A DNA stretch of 64,000 nucleotides, taken from contig OZ234493.1 in NCBI GenBank assembly GCA_965153455.1, positions 11,460,213 through 11,524,212 on the forward strand, in the 5' to 3' direction. The position numbers and the translations under genes were made by a program. The notes under the pieces are model-generated. The model was given only the letters and a program-made list of their open reading frames with translations, was not told the DNA's origin and searched no databases. Shown here one piece after another: positions 48,949 through 61,180 of this stretch; the stretch's first letter is position 1; each line of letters begins with the position of its first letter. Origin of the DNA: Sphagnum compactum (lineage: Eukaryota > Bryophyta > Sphagnopsida > Sphagnales).

Positions 48949-50390
48949 GATAACTTTTGAATGCTATATATTGCAATCCCAAATCCATTAGCTTCATTGA
49001 TTGAACTGCTTTTACACCTTAAAAACTGGGAATTGAATTAAAACTTGAACTAATGGGCCTTATCAACATAATAGTTGTTAGAATTGGGAATTAGTGGTAA
49101 AAAAAAATTGACTTGGGCCCATGATCAATCGGTTTTGATTTTTTCAGGAGTTTAAAATAATTGAAACTAACATTTTATGAAATATTTAGGAATTGAAATC
49201 AACCGTTCTTTGAAAAACCTAAAAACTAAGCAACACTTATATTTTCCAACTTAACATTCTATGGATGTAAACAAATTTAGTGATTTACTTGACATTTGTA
49301 ATGTATGAGGAAATGTGAGTTGCAACAAATGTAAGTAAATAAAATGGAGTAGGTGACATAGCCTTGTTCATTGGTGCCTTTTTAGCTAATCCATATTGTG
49401 GAAAATATTGGGCTTCCATTGTCTTCAACTTTGTGTTCATTTATAACTAAATAATAAGTTTTTTCACATCCTCAATCATTTGCACTTTAAATAAGAGAAA
49501 GATTTGTTGAACATTTTCTTGGATTGTATTTCACAACTATTTTTCTTTCTACTATGTTTTATTTGCCTCGCACAAATCCCTTATCATATGTACATACATT
49601 CAAATGGTATTAAATTCATGAAAAAATTATAATTTTGACATACAGATTAATGTATTTGAGTGTTTAAGAGCATAGAGGATCAAGACATGGATTATTGTGT
49701 GGAATTGACCTCATTTTAAAAATAAATTCTTATGCTTTATATTGTCTATGGAACTAATAAGACATGTTCCTTGCTAATGTTGAACTTAAATGCTTGTATG
49801 ACTAGTTTTTTTAGATCATGTATTTTGCATGTGTACACAATATGTCATTCACATTATTTTCATGGATAAACATACTTTCAATTGAAGTCATGCTAAGGTC
49901 ATGTCTACTTAATTGTGTATCTTTTTGAGAATTTGGTATCACCAACTAACTACCATGATCCAAAATATGATCACTATTCTACAAAAATGGGTTACAACAA
50001 TTATTCATTACTAGAATTTGTTGTTTGTTACTCAATTGGACAAGCTCACTTGTTCATTAAAATTTGTAAAACTTCAATGACTTTTGTGTATTGCATTATT
50101 TTTTTCAATGCATGGAGATCAATGTTGTTTCTCATTTTTCATATAGCTCATAACTAGTTTAATATTGAGATGTATTCTAGATGGGCCATATATGATGTCT
50201 ATTTGGAATCCAAGACTAGATTGATTGTACATTTCTTTGTGTAAGGCACCCCCATAAAGACTATATTCAACAAAGATATCCAAAATAAGGACCACATCCT
50301 CCTTTGCCACAAAGTGTATACTCACAACCAAAATTTGGTAATAAAATGTACTTAATAGTTAGAGCTAATGGTGATGAATTTGTGTGTGTT
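48949..50390. other. AT-rich intergenic, no gene recognised
   Basis: No coding or structural signal stands out. Confidence 0.45.
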
Positions 50391-50394
50391 TTTG

Positions 50395-50545
50395 AAGTGC
50401 AAAATTGTTGCAATGTTTTTACAATTCAAGAAGAGAGAAATTTGTTGCAAATTTGTTGTGTTGTTTTGGAATGTGAATTGTAGCAATTTCTTTTTTCAAT
50501 TCAAGAGAAGAGAAATTTGTTGCAAATTTGTTGTGTTGTTTTGGA
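50395..50545. repeat. Two-copy ~75-bp tandem duplication
   Basis: GAGAAATTTGTTGCAAATTT followed by GTTGTGTTGTTTTGGA occurs at about 50435 and again about 75 bases later. The intervening TTCAAGA(A)GAGA stretch is also duplicated. Confidence 0.85.
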
Positions 50546-51566
50546 GTAATAAATTTTTTTAAAAAGGAAAAATAAAGTACTCTACAAATCAAAAATTGTT
50601 GTGCAAGTATTTTTTAAAAAAAAACATGACATGTGGGTGGTTGAATATGAAACTTTGTTGATGTGGAAAATCCTAACATGGTAAGTTTTCACACTCCTCT
50701 ATACAACCCAATTTTTTGTCATATCCCTAATATCTAATTAAAGTATTTCAATCTTTGCAATTCATCTAGTTCTGCATCAATGAAGAATCCAAGCATTTTT
50801 TTGGGAGACATTTTGTAGCTTTGTGAATTCTTTTAATTTGTGGAAAAATGAATATCCAAGGATGATGATTTGAATTAAATTGCAAAATATTACATAAAAT
50901 TATTCAAACATTTGTTATATATGCAATCTCTTTTGTTCTGTGTAGGTTTTTGATAAAAAATTCACAAATTTGTTGTTTTATGTGAAGTAGAAAAATATGC
51001 AAACAAAAACTTGTAGAAGATTTTATTGCATAACCTGTATGTTATGTCTTAAGATTTAGGTCTAATTGCGTTCAGATAATTTTATTTTATTTTTTGTGCA
51101 AGAAAATGCACATAAATAATTTATGTTGCATTACATGTTTGTGTTGTTTCTAAATTATCTTTTATTGTGATTTTTGGTGACCTAGGTTGAATTGAACAAC
51201 ATTTAGAGCAAATGCAAAACATGGCAATGTTTATTAACAACAATATTTTACAACAATATTGTTGTGCAAAACATGGATGTGTGATACTAATGACTTTGAC
51301 ATTTATTACTAATCAAATGGGTTATTTTTTGAAGGGTGAAAACAATGTAGGTTGTAGGCAAGATTATTATCCACTTGTTTTGCCACATCTCATGGTTTGT
51401 GGGATTTCTATGTTATAGTAGTGACCCTAACAAGTAGGCTACCATATAGAAAAGATGCAAAATATGTGTTCGATTTTCATGTACACATTAATTTGCACAT
51501 CCCATGGGATGTTCATGTTTGTGGGAAATCCAAAGTTTTCTAATTCTTAAGGACAATGGCTTAGTT

Positions 51567-51653
51567 ATATGGATTATCTCATTGGTAAATATGAATTGAT
51601 GTGTAAAACAACGTACAATTTACCAATGAGATAATCCATATGGTAAATTGTAC
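51567..51653. repeat. Interlocked foldback hairpins
   Basis: Positions 51567-51590 are the exact reverse complement of 51618-51641 (24 bp). The right arm is also part of a second palindrome in which GTACAATTTACCA (51613-51625) pairs with TGGTAAATTGTAC (51641-51653). The two hairpins cannot form at once. A small foldback transposon remnant is the simplest reading. Confidence 0.8.
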
Positions 51654-52989
51654 ATTGTTGATAATAAATAAAATTAACACAATAAAATTATCATGAAATT
51701 TTCCTAGAAGGATCCAAATTTTTGTTCCTTTAAAAAAACCTATAGTTTCCAAATTTTTAGTTCCCAAGTCCTTTTAGTTAACCCAAAGAAACATTGTAAA
51801 GCTTTAATGAGCTATATCATTCATTGAGAAAACCACATTTGAATAGGCATTTGAGAATTATAAATCAATTATATATTGATCTGACTATATACTTATTGCA
51901 AATTAACATGTTTTCTCTTAATAAATTGGCTCATATATTGGTTATATCCAAGGTCTTTCCAAAAAGATTGAGATAGTCTTTGGCATGTTGCATTTGCATA
52001 AAAAGGAAGATAAGGCTCAATTGATTCATTATTATTTGTGATAGAAAATTATGAAAACTTCATTCCCTAAAGAAGGCAATTGTATTGGTGCTAGCTAGGA
52101 GCTACTCCCACCCACTAGTTAAGCCCCCATGGGCTTGAACACTTGTTTCCCTACAATGAGCCAAGTCATGGGAGGATAATTTTGTCTTGTAAGGCCCACC
52201 CCTTTTAGGGTGTAAAAAGGGGGAAATCTTCATGGTGTTAGATTTTGGAGAATTTGGACCTAATGTGCTCTTCTTCTTTCTTTGGAGTTTTGGCATTTAA
52301 AAAATTCATCCATGAATGAAAAAGTTGTGTTAAATAACATTTTTATCGGTTCTGCCCCTTTGGATAGAGCTGTTGTCCTGCACCAAGAAATGACCCAAAG
52401 TTTTGCATCCCTACCTATTCATTCTAGGGTCATGTGGAGTCCACTATAGAAACATTTCTAGCATAATGAGTGGATCCTATTGGGCTTCATCTTGTTGACC
52501 ACAATGTGTTTCAAATTTAGTATATTGAATATTTATCATAGTTATAGATGCAATTTAAAGGGAAAAACCATTATGCAATGAGTTGCTTGTTTTAATCATT
52601 GATCATAAAAATATTAACATGTGGTTAATGATTTAGACTGGGTATGATAAACGTTGGGTTAGGAAATACACTAAAATGAAATAAAATGAAATGTGAACAC
52701 AATATATCTTGTAGATATTCCTATATAACAATAGTTGTTGGGTTCTTGTTGAGGGAGTGAATGTGGTGTGGATTACCAAGTTGTTGAGGATATTGTGACA
52801 ACAAGGATGCCATGTCACATTTTTTGTTAATTAACATTACATGTGTGAATGCAATGTGAATTTGAATTTTGCTAACATTGACTTACCATTGAGATATCAC
52901 TAGGTCCGAATGGACTTTTATACTCAGTACCATTATATTTGCCTGTAGTTGTTGATTCAATAATTGTTGTTTCTTGCTGAAATTTTTCT

Positions 52990-53140
52990 CCCAGTCTGCC
53001 CTTTGCCCCATTTTTTTCTCATCTTGGCATGTTATGAGACCCTTGGTACATGCTATGTGGCATTCGGTACTCGTAACATGGGAGGTTTTGGATGCAAAAG
53101 GTGCCAAGGTGAAAAACAATTGGGCAGAGGGCAGACTGGG
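52990..53140. repeat. 19-bp imperfect inverted repeat
   Basis: CCCAGTCTGCCCTTTGCCC (52990-53008) pairs with GGGCAGAGGGCAGACTGGG (53122-53140) with one mismatch. This is a possible small foldback element of about 150 bases. Confidence 0.6.
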
Positions 53141-53432
53141 GCAAATTGGACAAATATAATGTTAGGATCTTGCACTTGTCTCAAGTAGATTTTACACTTG
53201 TAGACATCTACCTGCCTGATGCCAGTGAAAAATTTCTCTCTTGGACCCAAAACCAAGACCAGTCTGGTATAAAGTTTTAAAGACAACCCAATTCCAGGAC
53301 CAGGCTGGTATGAAAGTTTTACAAAAGTGCCCAATACCAGGAGTAGGTTGGTCTGTTTAAAAAGTTGAAACCAGAGAAACACCATTATGCAAGTGAAGGT
53401 GCAACCTTTGAATGCCAAAAAGAAGAAAGAGG

Positions 53433-54115
53433 AGGAACTGGGTCACAGGAACTAAGGAAAAGATAGCATTTATGTAATTGGATCTGACATGTGAGCAACA
53501 CTTAGAAGATTGTACATTTTGAGTAGACATGGATTCAGTTGAGCTTCACACTCTTTCGAAAAATCAGCTTGATGAGAATACCAAGCCTGAAAAAGATTGT
53601 ACATTTTGAGTAGACATGGATTCAGTTGAGCTTCACACCCTTTCGAAAAATCAGCTTTATGAGAATACCAAGCCTGAAAAAAGCAATGTGTGTGATGCAA
53701 CACCTGAACTGAACTGATGGAGGAACTGGGTCATAAGAACTAAGGAAGATAGCATTTATGTAATTGGATTTGACATGTGTGCAACACTTAGAAGACTGTA
53801 CGTTTTGAGTAGACATGGATTCAGTTGAGATTCACACTCTTTGAAAAATCAGCTTTATGAGAATACCAAGCCTGAAAGAAACAATGTGTGTGATGCAACA
53901 CCTAAGCTGAACCGATGGAGGAACTGGGTCATAAGAACTAAGGAAGATAGCATTTATGTAATTGGATTTGACATGTGTGCAATACTTGGAAGATTGTACG
54001 TTTTGAGTAGACATGGATTCAGTTGAGATTCACACTCTTTGAAAAATCAGTTTGATGAGAATACCAAGCCTGAAAAAAGCAATGTGTGTAGGTAATGCAA
54101 CATCTGAACTCAACT
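53433..54115. repeat. Tandem array, ~198-bp unit with an internal 87-bp duplication
   Basis: AGGAACTGGGTCA starts units at 53433, 53721 and 53919. The last two are 198 bases apart and nearly identical. The first unit is longer because its GATTGTACATTTTGAGTAGA block is repeated about 87 bases later. A fourth, diverging unit tail ends near 54115. The unit contains TGAGAATACCAAGCCTGAAA and GCAATGTGTGTGATGCAAC. Frames across it are not protein-like. Confidence 0.88.
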
Positions 54116-55140
54116 GACAGGGAATTCTCCCCCTTCAACTTAAAGTTATTCATTACAAATACCACAGGATTGACCTCTATTCGCCTTGTAATCTGCATTT
54201 GTTTAGGCTTAAAGACAATGTTCACCTTGTGGTTTATGATGGTTAAAGCCCACAGACGAGCTAGGGACATTTGTGAACATATGGAGCCAAACACTGGCTG
54301 CCCTCTTATTTCTGGAAAATGTCTCCACCCTGGGGTGCCCTACACATACATACACATTGATGTAGAGATCTAAGGGATGGAGGCCTGATGAGTTAGGGTG
54401 TCAGGATTCTCAAACAAAGTTTTGCACAAATTCAAGACCTGATTGAATGTTCTTTTGAACCGGAATCTTATGTTGAGAACTGATATGTCCATTTCACTAC
54501 TACTTTTGATGTGGGTTTATTGGCTATTTGATTGTGTTGGTTTTCCTATGGCCTTTTTTTCTACCTCTCTTTTTAGTCCTTCTTACAGGGCAAAATGGAG
54601 GGGGTCTTGTATTTTGGGGGCCATGGGGAGGGACGGTGGGATGGGGCTATTTACCCTATCTAACTTGGACAGATGCCAAGACTTATTAGAGTTTTCCTTA
54701 AAAGTCATCCTGTCTTCACCCTGTCTTTGGGCCTCTTTTCACCCCCTATCCCCTCTACAAGACCATTCAGGAAAGTTCACATGACCATTATGCGAATCCA
54801 CATGTAAAAACCATTATGTAATGGAGCATACTCTGCACCGGAGATTGTGCACAAATTTGGGCCAGCCCTCACAAGCACCTCACTGGCCACAACAGATCTT
54901 TCTTTTGTTCGAAGAAACTTTTATTTTGTAATGGCCTGTATGGAGCACTCATCTATCTGACCTAAGTTGGCCAAGTGCCCCCAAAAGTCCGGTGATTGGA
55001 AAAACCTGCCCAAAAGTTAAGTTAGCAGAACATTCCCACTGCAGGACCCCTACATTCTGCCCCATGAAAGCAGAACTTAGCCTGAAGTCTACAACCCTAA
55101 CCCTAAAATCTACAAGACGATTCAGCAAACTCGATATGAC
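54116..55140. other. Intergenic, no gene recognised
   Basis: A telomere-like ACCCTAACCCTAAA occurs near 55098. There is no coding support. Confidence 0.4.
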
Positions 55141-55414
55141 GATGACGCAAATAAATCCTCAGGTTGAACAACAGCGCTGATCAGCTTGCTGCTGTTTGTT
55201 CGCATTTGCGCAGTCGAGGATCAGGAGCTGGTCGAGAGTGTCGAGAATTGTCGAACTTGATCCACTCTAGCCTCTTCTAGAGATTTTCTGTAAATGCATG
55301 TATGTTCACTGCAGCTACCAATTGAGATGCATGAGAAGCTGGAATTAGATTCATGAACCTCCAGTAAGTAATTTGAGCTCAGATTTTGCGAAAAAACAGT
55401 TGAATTTGCATTCG

Positions 55415-55469
55415 GATCATGAGCAGCTTCTTGGACTGCAGGTGCACAAGCACCTAGCTGCTCATGATC
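55415..55469. repeat. Compact hairpin in the GATC-rich island
   Basis: GATCATGAGCAGCT (55415-55428) pairs exactly with AGCTGCTCATGATC (55456-55469). Inside, AGGTGC pairs with GCACCT around an ACAA loop. The result is one stem with an 11-nt bulge on the left arm. Confidence 0.75.
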
Positions 55470-56436
55470 GGTAGCTGTGTAGCTGCTGGTCGAACCGCGT
55501 ATGATCTTCGAACCCATGTGTAATTCTGAAGCGAAATTCTGCTACAAATCATGAGTGAAGATCTGCAGGAGCTCATGTATTTATATTTCTGGCAATTAAT
55601 CAGTAGAACAATACGAGCAGCTGATGATCTGCAGCAACTCATGATCGATCGGTTGTTGCAATTATAAGTAGACCATCAATCTATACCATCCACTGCAGCT
55701 GTCATCATGACTCATGAGTTTGAATCTGTAAGCGCTATAGATTTCAATTTCTGGGAATTGTCGATCAGACGTCCATATTATAAGGTGCCGCGACAGCTAC
55801 ATGCGAGCTCTGCAATGATCAGCTAATCCTTGGTCAGCGTCTGTTGCAACTGTTCTGTGCTTATAAATCAACTGCAACATGCAATGAGATCAGCAGGCGG
55901 CTGAGCATGATTACTTGTGTTTGAACGGGGAAATATATACAAGAAGATTAAGCCTCACAATGTGGTGACCAACATCACCAACTTTGAATCAATATCATCT
56001 TGCAGAAATTATATCTAAGGATTCCATATATAAGTGGAGTGACGAGATCATCAAACTTTACGGAAGTGTCGATGTTACAGTATATTGCTGAATTTACAGT
56101 ATGCATTCAATTCTGCTGAATTTTTTTTAAGAAGATCTAAATCCTGATCAACCCTGATCATTCAAGCTTTTCTCCAGGTCCATATAGTGCACAACTTTGC
56201 AATAGTGGCGTTGTTGCGGCGCCCTGATATATTTGGAGCTGCCATACATGCAGCAGCCGATGCTTTAACAGTGGCACACGCTTGATCTCTTCTTTCCAAA
56301 GCTGCAGCCTTGTACACTGGCGGTGATGAACTTGTGGAAGCATGCTAAGCTTGCAACCCAGCTTCGGTGATCAACACGGATATAACTAGAATATAGTGGT
56401 GTCATGTTAGGTACTGATCTTTTGTGTACGCGATGA

Positions 56437-56871
56437 TCAAGCGTCACGCACCTTGAATGCGGATCTTGTTTTCATAACAATATCATACATGTGTGTGCTC
56501 CTCAAATTGCTGAAGTCGAGAGGCAGCGAGATCAGATGAAGCGTGTCAGAGCTCTTGTGATATTGCCTCAACTCATAATGTCGCCGGCTGCTTTGATCAG
56601 CTGCAGGTCCTGTACAACATGATGAGCTTGCGGTAAAACTAGTGTTATAGGGTTGCCATCCGATCTCCAGCAGTTTGGCTTCCAGATCCGCATGTGATGT
56701 AATTGTCTCATTTGTTGCGTTGTAAACCAGCATCTTATTGCGCACACCTACCCCTGGAGCTGAATCTAACCTGCTGCCGGCCGTGCCGACGGGTGCAGCT
56801 GCTTCATCCTCTGCACGTAGATTTGGCACCAATATCGTAACCCCATCTTTGAACATCCATACACCCGACAT
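56437..56871 (-). CDS. FPF1-like (flowering-promoting factor 1 family) protein, 144 aa
   Basis: A single-exon minus gene. It begins MSGVWMFKDGVTILVPNL, the characteristic FPF1 start (ATG 56871-56869). The in-frame ATG 15 bases upstream is less likely because the family begins at MSGVW. It continues with NKMLVYNATNETITSHADLE, KLLEIGWQPY, then ELRQYHKSSDTLHLISLPLD and STHMYDIVMKTRSAFKVRD before the stop. FPF1 proteins are small regulators of growth and, in flowering plants, of flowering time, with no known enzymatic fold. This one is longer than the usual ~110 residues because of two inserts: an Ala/Gly-rich one near residues 20-45 and a Ser/Cys-rich one near 80-100. It lies in the GATC-rich island and has no co-oriented neighbour. 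The reading frame is intact. Confidence 0.85.
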   Translation of the reverse strand: MSGVWMFKDGVTILVPNLRAEDEAAAPVGTAGSRLDSAPGVGVRNKMLVYNATNETITSHADLEAKLLEIGWQPYNTSFTASSSCCTGPAADQSSRRHYELRQYHKSSDTLHLISLPLDFSNLRSTHMYDIVMKTRSAFKVRDA

Positions 56872-58692
56872 GTCGACGCGCAGCACACGACGTTGCTGTT
56901 GCAGCTTTTGAACTCATCTGCTGGAATTCATCGGCTCCTGCAGGTCCCGGCCGCGATGCAGAGATCGAAACGAGGTTTCGTCTTCTCTGTGACTCTGGCT
57001 TGTCTGTCGAATGCCAGTCAAAATCCACGGTTAGGGCTTCAGGTACACGGGCGCGCAGATCCAGCCTCCGCACGAAATTGGGAGTAATTCTAGCAATGGG
57101 GATCAGGATCTAGATATGGCGATGAAAATGAAACAAAACGCGGATCTACAAGAAAATTGCAATTTCGGACACGATACCTCATGACATCTGAAAACCTTCT
57201 GATGCAAGTCCTCAGCACCTATAACCGAAATTATATGAGAAAGCAGCTAGTGATTGCAGAGTCCAGACATGAACCGGCAGCTCTATGTCCGAAGCAGTAC
57301 TGATCATGCCATGCAACTCATGCGTAATGGTTTCGAAACACTTGCTCCTGCAAAACCAGCTAGCTAACCAGTTCAGTATGTACACATTTAGGTCTAAAGA
57401 CTCATCACTACCAGTACTGCGCCAGGGCGCTGCAATTGTTTTCTCGACTTGCATAGAGGTCTAGAATTCGATCGGAAGTTCCACTACCTTAATTCACGTC
57501 TGCAGTACTTGGTATGCAGCGGGCGTGACTCCGCCGCCGTGCACAGTTCGGCAATTTGCGGCCTTCCTGGTACGAGAGCGCGCGCGCCTGTCGAGAACGA
57601 TCCCTGATCCCCAAATTAGACCGCCGGCGGCGCTGGCCAGGGTCTTGCTCGACTTCAAGAGCGACTACTACAATAACAACTGCTCGAGCGTTGTTGATAC
57701 CCCTGCAAGATCGAATTTCTACTCAACGCGATCCCGGAGTCGCATGCTGGCGCGGGAATCAAGCTTCAAATATACTTTTCCTCCCCTGCAGTTAGCTCTA
57801 GCAAGCTATCTAGCTGCTGATCTCTAGTTCCTCGACATATTGATTTCATCTCTGGGCCTCATCTCTGTTTCTCGCAATGCTCCGTCCATTAAACCGGCCG
57901 CGCGTCCGCCACTAGCGCAATATGAGACGACCTCTACTGCAGACAGTCATGTGTGTCGGGAGCAAAAAAAAGGATTCAAATGTAGGGTTCACGAATCAGA
58001 TAATACAGAAAGCCGCAGCCCATGGTAGGTATGATCACTGATCTTATTGTGACCTAATCTAGCTAGCTAGCTCACGGGCCCACCTCCGCCTCATGTAATT
58101 GCTGCAGGATCGAAGCAGTACATCAACGACAAACTGTTCAGTACCACGACTTGTAAGTAAATAAGTATAACAATTCCTATACATGATCAGTTAATTAATT
58201 AGTAATTTCCATCTTCATGCCGCCATGATTCTTCCCGTGATATATATAATTACATACATATAAATTCTCTATCCAAGTTACAGATCGAGTGACTCCGCTG
58301 GGATCAGTTGACTGCGACCCGTTGAAGATCGATGGTCGTGGAATTAAAATTACCAACTTCCCAAGTTCCCAGCTCAATGCCCAACTATGCATGCTAGATC
58401 TTCTGAATCTCTCATCTTGTTGACTGTTTTCGATCTCGGCCAAGGGGCCCATTACATTCCGCGCCCATTTAAAAATTCTGCACCAAATCAGTATCGAAAA
58501 CACAGCTAGCTACATACACGATGGGTATGCTGCTAGCCAGTGCTAGCCAACTGAAGACATAGCTAGCTTGAATCGATCATCTGTTGGAGTGTCTAATGGA
58601 TAGCAGGGTAAGGTCTGAGGTTCAGGGCATAACTCGCCCACCACTAGCTTACCACAGGTCTTACCCATGTAAAGACTAAAGACTAATCTTTG

Positions 58693-58763
58693 CATTTTTC
58701 AGCCAGATCTTCTGTTTGTCAAGTCTTGAGATTGGAAAAACAGAAGATCTGGCTGGAAAAATG
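58693..58763. repeat. Near-perfect 25-bp foldback hairpin
   Basis: The left arm 58693-58717 and right arm 58738-58763 are reverse complements apart from one bulged base, with a 20-nt loop. The core is CAGCCAGATCTTCTGTTT. It is compatible with a young MITE-like or small-RNA precursor hairpin, but no expression evidence is available. Confidence 0.75.
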
Positions 58764-60744
58764 GAGAAATGCCTCCAAAAATGCCCTGAGGTTTCTTAGA
58801 AGTCAAATCTCTGTGTACAACATGCAATCGAAATACACCCAAAAAAAATTTGGGCAGGTCTTTATGTGAAGAATTGTCTCACAGCAAGCCAAAGCTTCAC
58901 ACGCAGATTTTATGATTTTAGTGCTGTTCCAGGTAGAAGCTTGCACCAGATCAAGGCATAAGTGATGAGTACTATCATTAATGACACTAGATCTAGCTAG
59001 CGAGACTTACTGTTCTCCCCATTTGTGGCCTGCTGATCTAGAAAGCTAATATTAACCATGTGTGGTCCGCCTTCTTAGGTGGTTGGTTCCTTTGTCTTCT
59101 TGGATCTGGAGCTTGGTCTGACGGAATATGCTGCCTTGGGGTCTTTCCATTTTGTGCCTTGTATTACCCCTTTTTTGGGCGCTTTGGTTTATTTATGGTT
59201 GGCAGGGTTTCATCATCATAATTATATTAACCCTGGTGGAGTTTTAGTTACATGATGTTCAGAGATGTTGAAATTCTCAAAAGGAAATTCAAAGAACCAA
59301 AGTTTGTGAATGGAAATTTATTGAATAGACTTCAAGAACATTACTATTTGTTGAAATGAAAAATTTCAAAAATAAAAAATTTTATTCCACAGACATCATG
59401 TGTGGAAGTTGCCAAGGTACGACAGTAATTTGTCTAGCATGGTTCAGAATATTCAATCATGCAAGGTTAGATATTCCTGCATCAGTAAGTGGCATTATCA
59501 GGGGCATAGGTGGGCCAGGTGAACCAGCACCCCTACACCGGAACCTTCACCTTCTTGAGTAAACTAAGCAACACCCCCCGGCCCCCCCAAAAAAAAAAGT
59601 TGGAGTTTTTACTGATGTTGGGCGGTTCTTAACTTTTTGTGGAGAACTTCCAGTTATGGTTCTAAGTAATTTTTTTGTATTAGTGTTTAAACTCAAAACT
59701 GAATGATCCTCCTAAGTTATTAATAATTGAGTTGATCCCCTCCTCGATACATAATTAGGTTTTTTTCAATAAGTGGTCAACTGGGGTTTTTTTACCATTG
59801 TACCAGTGTACATGCTGGTTCACCCAAGAGAGCAGCATCCATAGGTGTACCTAGAAATCCGTGCTGACAACCCTCGCTGACTCTGCAAGGAGAGAATTTA
59901 TTTAATCACATTCCACTTTCGTAGCTAAATATTGGCTAGTACAATTTGTACACGACCACAAAAGCTTTGCGAAATCTTTGTAAAGGATTAGTCTTCTTGC
60001 AGCAGCTGGGCTCCACCACCGTATGCAGCAGATGTTCTGCATGCACCAGCTACAGTAGCTTGCCCCGTCGATTCCATTCCAACTGGGCGCGCCCGTCGAT
60101 GTAACATGCAACCATCAAGCCCCTCGAGTTATAATCACTATCACGTCAGAGTCTAGAGCGCCGTGCGCTGGGATCCGACACGAAAACTGTGATCTTGCGA
60201 TCCCGATCGCAGTCCTGGATTCGCGGGGGCCCTTGGGGTTTTGGCTCCCGCATCCGATCCGACGCTCACGCCCAAGGGTGCGGGGTGTCTGAATTCCAAA
60301 CCTACAGGTTCGGACGACCGTTTAGTTGGGACGTTAGGTTACCATTAGACTTGGGTACACCAAGTTTTAATTTAAATAGGTATATTATGCCAGCGTTGGG
60401 CGGGTATCAGAAAAGAGATAGAATCAGCCAGGGTTTCAAGTCGGTTCTCACTTCGAATCTCATTTTGGAAACTCATCTCCTGATTTTCAGTGGGTTGAGA
60501 AATTTTCACTTGAAACCCTTTCTTTAGAAAAATAAATTGATACCCTATTAGGGTATTAAAGAGTACCAAAGTCAAGGTTTTAGTAATTAGTGAGAAATAG
60601 GGTTAGGTTGGTAAGTAGTGTTAGAAGATTTTTTTTTAAAAATTAGACTTATTGGAAGAGGCACCACATAGCTATTGCTTGTGCACTGGCTTCCTTTTCA
60701 CATTTATTTCTTTAATAAAATAAAATAAAAGCTTAGTGTCACCT
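58764..60744. other. Intergenic with dispersed repeat fragments
   Basis: Copies of the AGGTGAACCAGCACCCCTAC repeat family occur near 59517-59560 and inverted near 59800-59825. A GC-richer patch at 60060-60330 contains GATCCCGATCGC and GACGCTCACGCCC. Its 112-codon frame is not recognisable. Confidence 0.45.
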
Positions 60745-61180
60745 TCTTGCTATGCATTGCATCCTCATTGTGCATTCTTGGTGTTCTTTGATATCTGTTT
60801 GTAATGCATTCCTAATGTTTGTCTAAACCTCCTTGTTATGTGTTCTTGGTGTTTTTCAAGGTCTCCTTGCTCTATATTTTTAGTGCTCTTTGATGATTCC
60901 TTGCTGTGCATTCTTGGTGTTATTTGATGCCTAGTCCTTATTATGTGTTGCTAATGTTGTTCATTATTTGCTTGCTATGCATTCTTGGTGATTTTCAACG
61001 TTTCCTTGTTGTACGTTCTTAGATTTGTCACCTCCTCGTTGGTTAAGTACATCTTTGATCTCTTGGGGCTTTTCATTTCCTTGTTGTTGATCAAGTAATT
61101 TTCTAACCTTTTGGTCCTCTTTGTGACCTCCTTATTATGTACGCTTTTTGCTCTTTGGTTTGTTTTTAAATTACTCCTCC
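60745..61180. repeat. Degenerate minisatellite, CCTTGCTATGCATTCTTGGT type
   Basis: Phrases such as TGTGCATTCTTGGTGTTCTT and CCTTGTTATGTGTTCTTGGT recur every 45-65 bases across about 430 bases, with growing divergence to the right. Confidence 0.75.

Larger units (their letters stand above)
55141..58560. other. Compositional island rich in GATC, AGCT and TGCA
   Basis: Unlike the AT-rich surroundings, this stretch is GC-richer and crowded with 4-base palindromes. Ten GATC occur in 55141-55700 alone, where about two would be expected by chance. It holds the FPF1-like gene. Open frames on plus at 57525-57827 and minus at 58503-58195 have no recognised family. Confidence 0.6.

Noticed and set aside
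57525-57827. 100-codon plus frame in the GC-rich island
   Set aside because: Overlapping frames in two registers are both open because of composition; no recognised motif.
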